Source: Crocinitomicaceae bacterium (GTDB lineage Bacteria; Bacteroidota; Bacteroidia; Flavobacteriales_D; Crocinitomicaceae). From it: a DNA stretch of 38,894 nucleotides. Positions 35,104-38,894 of the stretch are shown in pieces (the first letter of the stretch is position 1; each line of letters starts with the position of its first letter). A model generated the notes under the pieces. The model made no database searches. It was not told where the DNA came from and saw nothing but the letters and a program-made list of their open reading frames with translations. Location of the stretch: NCBI GenBank assembly GCA_021740745.1, contig JAIOZF010000022.1:1-38894 (forward strand). Direction: 5' to 3'. Made by a program: the position numbers and the translations under genes.

Positions 35104-36324
35104 ATGGCAGTTCTACAAAAAATATTTCCTTGGACTTTATTTAGTATTGGATTAGTTTTAATAGTCCGAGATCAACTTATCGCACCGTTTATTATTCTTT
35201 CATTTATAGCTTCTTTTGGTTTCTGGAAAGTCCCAAGTTTTGATAAGAAATTGCTACCTGCTATTGGACTAATGGTTTTGTTTTGTTGGTATTTAATAGG
35301 ATTGAGTTTTTCAGATAATTTAACTTACGGATGGAAAGACATTGAATCCAAACTCTCTTTCTTTTTATTTCCTTTAATACTCATCATGACTTATCGAAGT
35401 TGGGATAGCAGGATAGTTCAATTGATGAAGAATGGAATAATAGCTGGGGTGTTAATCTCAATGTTGCTATCCTTCGGTCGAGCTTTCATGTGTAAAATTA
35501 ATGGTGGAGAATTATGCTTTAGAAACAACTTGTTTGGGTTCAATATGCATGCAACGTATTTGTCAGTAATTTATATTTTAAGTGTTTTTTTTGTTTTTGA
35601 ACGTAAATGGGGATTCAAGAGAGAAATATTGTTAAAAATAGCATTCTTACTTGTGGCATTAGCAGGAATTTATTTTATGCGTTCATTAAGTAGCTTCGTC
35701 GCTACGGCAGTGTTGATTGGCGGTTCATTCTTGTGGTTCGTTATTAGCAATCGCAAGTGGACCTATTTAATATTAATTCCATTGGCAGTCACGGTTGGTG
35801 TTTTAACGATTAAACGCTTGCCTGCAATTTCAGGAGAAATTAATACAACAACCGCTATTTTAAAGGATTATTCTAAAGACCCAGATTCATTTATTCGACG
35901 AAAAGTGAATTGGAATGAATCCAACACCGTGAGAATTGTCGTTTGGAATTTCTCTCTTGGTATTATTGCCAATCATCCGATGGGCGTTGGAACGGGTGAT
36001 GTAAAGGACCAACTCAATGCCGTTTACCGTAAAAATGGTTATACGCTTTTTGCAGAAAATCAACTTAATACCCATAATCAGTTTTTTCAAACAGGTATCG
36101 CTCTTGGTATTGGAGGAATGATTGTCTTGTTTTTGGTGATTCTTGGACCAGTATTTTTAACTTTCCGTAAACCTGATCCCATAATCTGGGTATTTGTTAC
36201 ATTAATATTCATAACATGTTTGTTTGAATCTTACCTTGAGCGACAAGCTGGTATAATTTTTTTCTCTTTTGTTCTTGTCTCCTTATTAGCGAATAATTTG
36301 TTTTTAAAGGAAGATAATAATTAG
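35104..36324 (+). CDS. O-antigen ligase/polymerase family membrane protein
   Basis: A 406-residue multi-spanning protein of the WaaL/Wzy_C superfamily. About ten hydrophobic segments surround a large periplasmic loop (about residues 245-325) with NHPMGVGTGDVKDQL and ENQLNTHNQFFQTGIALGIGG, the G-x-G-x-x-D and H-N-x-F/x-x pattern of O-antigen ligases. It is the second such protein in the cluster. One may polymerise and the other ligate the polysaccharide to a lipid or protein carrier, but which does which is not decidable here. It starts 4 bases after the upstream stop. Confidence 0.8.
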   Translation: MAVLQKIFPWTLFSIGLVLIVRDQLIAPFIILSFIASFGFWKVPSFDKKLLPAIGLMVLFCWYLIGLSFSDNLTYGWKDIESKLSFFLFPLILIMTYRSWDSRIVQLMKNGIIAGVLISMLLSFGRAFMCKINGGELCFRNNLFGFNMHATYLSVIYILSVFFVFERKWGFKREILLKIAFLLVALAGIYFMRSLSSFVATAVLIGGSFLWFVISNRKWTYLILIPLAVTVGVLTIKRLPAISGEINTTTAILKDYSKDPDSFIRRKVNWNESNTVRIVVWNFSLGIIANHPMGVGTGDVKDQLNAVYRKNGYTLFAENQLNTHNQFFQTGIALGIGGMIVLFLVILGPVFLTFRKPDPIIWVFVTLIFITCLFESYLERQAGIIFFSFVLVSLLANNLFLKEDNN

Positions 36325-36327
36325 TAT

Positions 36328-37551
36328 ATGATGAAATTACTCATTCTAACCCAATATTATCCTCCCGAAATTGGTGCGCCACAAAACAGATTGCACGAGC
36401 TCGCTGTGCGCTTAAATGCATCTGGAATGACGATAGAGATATTGACAGCACAGCCGAATTATCCAAAGATGGAAATTTTCGAATCTCACAAAAATGGTAA
36501 GATAAAAGAAGAATTAATTGATGGAGTAAAAGTATATCGATCAGGAATTTATGTTTCGAAATCGAGTGGAATTTTATCCCGACTTTTGAACTATTTCAGC
36601 TTTGTTTTTACATCGTGGTGGCGAGGCAGAAAATTAGGTACTTACGATTTTTTGATGGTCGAATCGCCACCGTTATTTCTTGGTTATTCAGCAATGAGAT
36701 TGAGTAAAAAATTAAAAGCTAAGTTAATTTTTAATGTTTCAGATTTATGGCCAGAATCCGCAGAAAAACTTGGTATTGTTACAAATAAACAATTACTTGG
36801 TTTGGCCTATCGTTTAGAAAGAAAGTGCTATGAACAATCAACACTAATTACTGGACAAACGATGGGGATAGTAAGTGATATCACAGAACGTTTTCCAAAT
36901 AAAAAAGTCTATTGGTTACCAAATGGAGTAGATGTTTCGTTCTATGATCCTGAAAAGTATTCATCAAAAGGTTTTCGTGAAAAGAATGGGTTTAAAAAAG
37001 AAGATATACTCTTTTTTTATGGCGGAATTCTAGGTCATGCACAAGGATTACAAACCGTTCTCCGAGCTGCTGCTTTGTTGAAGGACCAACCACAAATTCA
37101 AATTATTTTACAAGGTACAGGTCCTGTTAAAGACGAATTGATAGCCATCCAAACTAATTTGGGATTAGATAATGTTCATTTCTTGGACCCAGTTCCAAAG
37201 AATGAAATGCCTTTTGTATTGAAAGATGTTGATGTAGCATTGGTTCCATTAAAGAAACTCGATTTATTTCTCGGTGCAATTCCTTCAAAAATATTTGAAG
37301 CCTTGGCAATGCAAAAGGCATTATTACTTGGTGTTGAAGGTGAGGCCAAATTGCATTTTATAGATAGAGCAGATGCTGGATTATATTTTGAACCAGAAAA
37401 TGAACGAGATTTAGCTGACAAAATGATCACTTTAGCTAATAATGTGGAATTGATTCAGCAAAAAGGCATCAATGGCCGAAACTATGTCAAACAGCATTTC
37501 AACCGCAACAAGATTGCAGAGGATTTCATTAAAGAGATGCAAAATGCTTAA
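36328..37551 (+). CDS. Glycosyltransferase family 4, WbuB-like
   Basis: A 407-residue GT4 enzyme beginning MKLLILTQYYPPEIGAPQNRL, the start typical of WbuB-like transferases. KLIFNVSDLWPESAEKLG is the acceptor-domain hallmark. The C-terminal domain has FFYGGILGHAQGLQTVLRAAALL, and the donor-binding GAIPSKIFEALAMQKALLLG. WbuB of E. coli transfers L-FucNAc, so an N-acetylated amino sugar is possible here, consistent with the aminotransferase next door. ATG at 36328 or 36331 would serve. It is 3 bases after the ligase-like gene. Confidence 0.87.
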   Translation: MMKLLILTQYYPPEIGAPQNRLHELAVRLNASGMTIEILTAQPNYPKMEIFESHKNGKIKEELIDGVKVYRSGIYVSKSSGILSRLLNYFSFVFTSWWRGRKLGTYDFLMVESPPLFLGYSAMRLSKKLKAKLIFNVSDLWPESAEKLGIVTNKQLLGLAYRLERKCYEQSTLITGQTMGIVSDITERFPNKKVYWLPNGVDVSFYDPEKYSSKGFREKNGFKKEDILFFYGGILGHAQGLQTVLRAAALLKDQPQIQIILQGTGPVKDELIAIQTNLGLDNVHFLDPVPKNEMPFVLKDVDVALVPLKKLDLFLGAIPSKIFEALAMQKALLLGVEGEAKLHFIDRADAGLYFEPENERDLADKMITLANNVELIQQKGINGRNYVKQHFNRNKIAEDFIKEMQNA

Positions 37552-37557
37552 CTTTGA

Positions 37558-37588
37558 ATCCTAAATTCTGATTCCCAAATTCCAAATC
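37558..37588. repeat. Short degenerate AATTCC-type spacer
   Basis: The 43-base gap before the aminotransferase contains three ATTC-type units (AATTCTG, ATTCCCA, AATTCCA) spaced about 8-9 bases. They look like degenerate copies of the reverse complement of the GGAATTAA repeat downstream of the same gene. The similarity may be chance in AT-rich DNA. Confidence 0.3.
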
Positions 37589-37594
37589 GTTAGT

Positions 37595-38815
37595 ATGATT
37601 CCTTTTTCACCACCTAGAATTGACCAGAAAGTAATTGATGAGGTAACAGCTGCTTTGCAAAGTGGTTGGATCACAACTGGTCCACGTACCAAATTGTTTG
37701 AAAAGAAAATCACTGAATATTGTGGATGCAAAACGACTGTTGCAGTAAATTCTTGGACTATGGGAATGCAGGTTTTTCTGAACTGGTGGGGAATCAAAGA
37801 AGGTGACGAGGTTATTTTACCAGCATATACCTATTGCGCAAGTGCGAATGTAATTGTCCATTCTGGAGCAAAACCAGTGATGGTAGACATTAACGCAGAC
37901 GACTTTAATATTTCCGTTGTTGCTATTCGTAAAGCAATCACACCGCGAACGAAAGCAATCATAGCTGTTGATTTGGCAGGCTTTCCATGTGATTATGATA
38001 AAATCAATGCGCTTGTTCAGGAACCAGCAATTAAAAAACTATTTCAAGCAGGCAATGACTTGCAAAATCAATTGGGAAGAATCCTCGTTATTTCAGATGC
38101 TGCGCATAGTTTTGGTGCTACGATGAATGGTAAACAAACAGGATCTTTAACAGATGTCACAACTTTTTCGTTCCATGCAGTAAAGAATCTAACGACAGCA
38201 GAAGGTGGTGCCGTTTGTTTCAACTTGCCGGAAGGATTCGATCACGATGAAATATACAAAACGTTTTGTACGATGATTTTACATGGACAAAACAAGGATG
38301 CGCTGGCGAAGACACAAAAAGGAAATTGGCGTTATGACGTTGAAGAGCCAGGTTTTAAATGCAACATGACCGATTTACAGGCTGCAATTGGCTTGGTAGA
38401 ATTAGATCGTTATCAAGAGAATTTAGATCGACGAAAGGCAATTTTCAATCAGTATGATGAAGCATTTAAAAAGCACGCTTGGGCAATTACACCTTTGCAT
38501 ACTACTGACCACAAGATTAGTTGTTACCATTTGTATCAATTGCGCATAGCAGATATCACTGAAGCACAGCGTGATTCCATTATGCAAGTAATTTTTGATC
38601 AAGATGTTTCTGTCAATGTTCATTTCTTGCCATTACCAACCCTAACGGCCTATAAAAAACGCGGCTACAAGATGGATGATTACCCTGAAACTTGGAATAA
38701 ATACCACAATGAAATCTCTTTACCAGTATATTTTAATTTGACAGACGAACAAGTGAAGATTGTTGTTGCAGCGGTTGAAAAAGGAGTAAATAAAATTAAG
38801 GAATTAAGGAATTAA
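37595..38815 (+). CDS. DegT/DnrJ/EryC1/StrS-family sugar aminotransferase
   Basis: A 406-residue PLP-dependent aminotransferase that converts keto sugars of nucleotide sugars to amino sugars. It starts IPFSPPRIDQKVIDEVTAALQSGWITTGP, the family opening. The cofactor region has VISDAAHSFGA and the Schiff-base lysine Lys197 in FSFHAVKNLTTAEGG. Between the IIAVDLAGFPCDYD and VISDAAHS blocks there is an insert of about 20 residues found in one branch of the family. The C-terminus LNKIKELRN-like end (IKELRN) is encoded by the first units of the 8-bp tandem repeat that follows. It would supply the amino sugar for the repeat unit, though no dehydratase partner lies in this window. Confidence 0.9.
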   Translation: MIPFSPPRIDQKVIDEVTAALQSGWITTGPRTKLFEKKITEYCGCKTTVAVNSWTMGMQVFLNWWGIKEGDEVILPAYTYCASANVIVHSGAKPVMVDINADDFNISVVAIRKAITPRTKAIIAVDLAGFPCDYDKINALVQEPAIKKLFQAGNDLQNQLGRILVISDAAHSFGATMNGKQTGSLTDVTTFSFHAVKNLTTAEGGAVCFNLPEGFDHDEIYKTFCTMILHGQNKDALAKTQKGNWRYDVEEPGFKCNMTDLQAAIGLVELDRYQENLDRRKAIFNQYDEAFKKHAWAITPLHTTDHKISCYHLYQLRIADITEAQRDSIMQVIFDQDVSVNVHFLPLPTLTAYKKRGYKMDDYPETWNKYHNEISLPVYFNLTDEQVKIVVAAVEKGVNKIKELRN

Positions 38816-38894
38816 GGAATTAAGGAATTAAGGAATTAAGGAATTAAGGAATTAAGGAATTAAGGAATTAAGGAATTAAGGAATTAAGGAATTA
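38794..38894. repeat. Perfect 8-bp tandem repeat (AATTAAGG)n, running off the window
   Basis: About 12.6 uninterrupted copies of AATTAAGG from 38794 to the last base. The first 22 bases lie inside the aminotransferase frame and encode IKELRN and the stop TAA (38813-38815). The rest is non-coding. The real length is unknown because the array reaches the window edge. Confidence 0.97.

Noticed and set aside
38794-38894. CRISPR array at the right edge
   Set aside because: The units are 8 bp with no spacers between them, so this is a simple tandem repeat.

Overview
The window is chromosomal DNA from a member of the Bacteroidota, most likely the order Flavobacteriales. A Crocinitomicaceae/Fluviicola-like origin is a guess from overall protein flavour only. 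Support comes from several promoters of the Bacteroidota type (TTG, 19 bases, TAnnTTTG), the near absence of Shine-Dalgarno sequences, A-rich leaders, and family members typical of the phylum (DUF3467 after rpoC, a 63-residue S21, a CzcA pump fused to an outer-membrane channel). Five tRNA genes are present and none encodes its own CCA end. There is no gene-free stretch above 300 bases, and I saw no insertion sequence, phage gene, CRISPR array or rRNA.

Bases 1-15144 are a conserved information-processing core: the end of an acyl-CoA dehydrogenase, rpsU, xerC, hpf, then tRNA-Thr(TGT)-Tyr-Gly-Thr(GGT)-tuf-tRNA-Trp-secE-nusG-rplK-rplA-rplJ-rplL-rpoB-rpoC. The gene order matches the thrU-tyrU-glyT-thrT-tufB and secE-nusG-rplKAJL-rpoBC blocks of E. 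coli. Terminator-like hairpins lie after rpsU, hpf, tuf, rplL and rpoC. Two of them touch the next gene so closely that the downstream gene probably depends on read-through.

Bases 15177-23698 hold an accessory metal and redox block, apparently one transcription unit: DUF3467, a small His-rich exported protein, a CzcA-type RND pump fused to a TolC-like domain, its lipoprotein adaptor, a lipoprotein with two CxxCH haem motifs, a ferritin-like/VIT1 fusion (probable iron or manganese exporter), and a four-helix membrane protein with conserved-looking histidines. A convergent M23 metallopeptidase follows on the minus strand.

Bases 25432-27689 start a second plus-strand unit: a coiled-coil ZapB-like protein, zapA and rny (RNase Y). 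Only 13 bases after rny begins a surface-polysaccharide cluster running to the end: WbpP-like UDP-GlcNAc 4-epimerase, Wzx-like flippase, hexapeptide acyltransferase, four glycosyltransferases, two polymerase/ligase-like membrane proteins and a DegT-type sugar aminotransferase. Several genes overlap by four bases. The window ends inside a perfect 8-bp tandem repeat that begins within the aminotransferase reading frame.

The items most worth a second look are the metal/haem block, the two-level stem-loop ahead of the RND pump, the possible L1-binding leader before rplK, the hairpin abutting the rny start codon, and the 8-bp repeat at the right edge.
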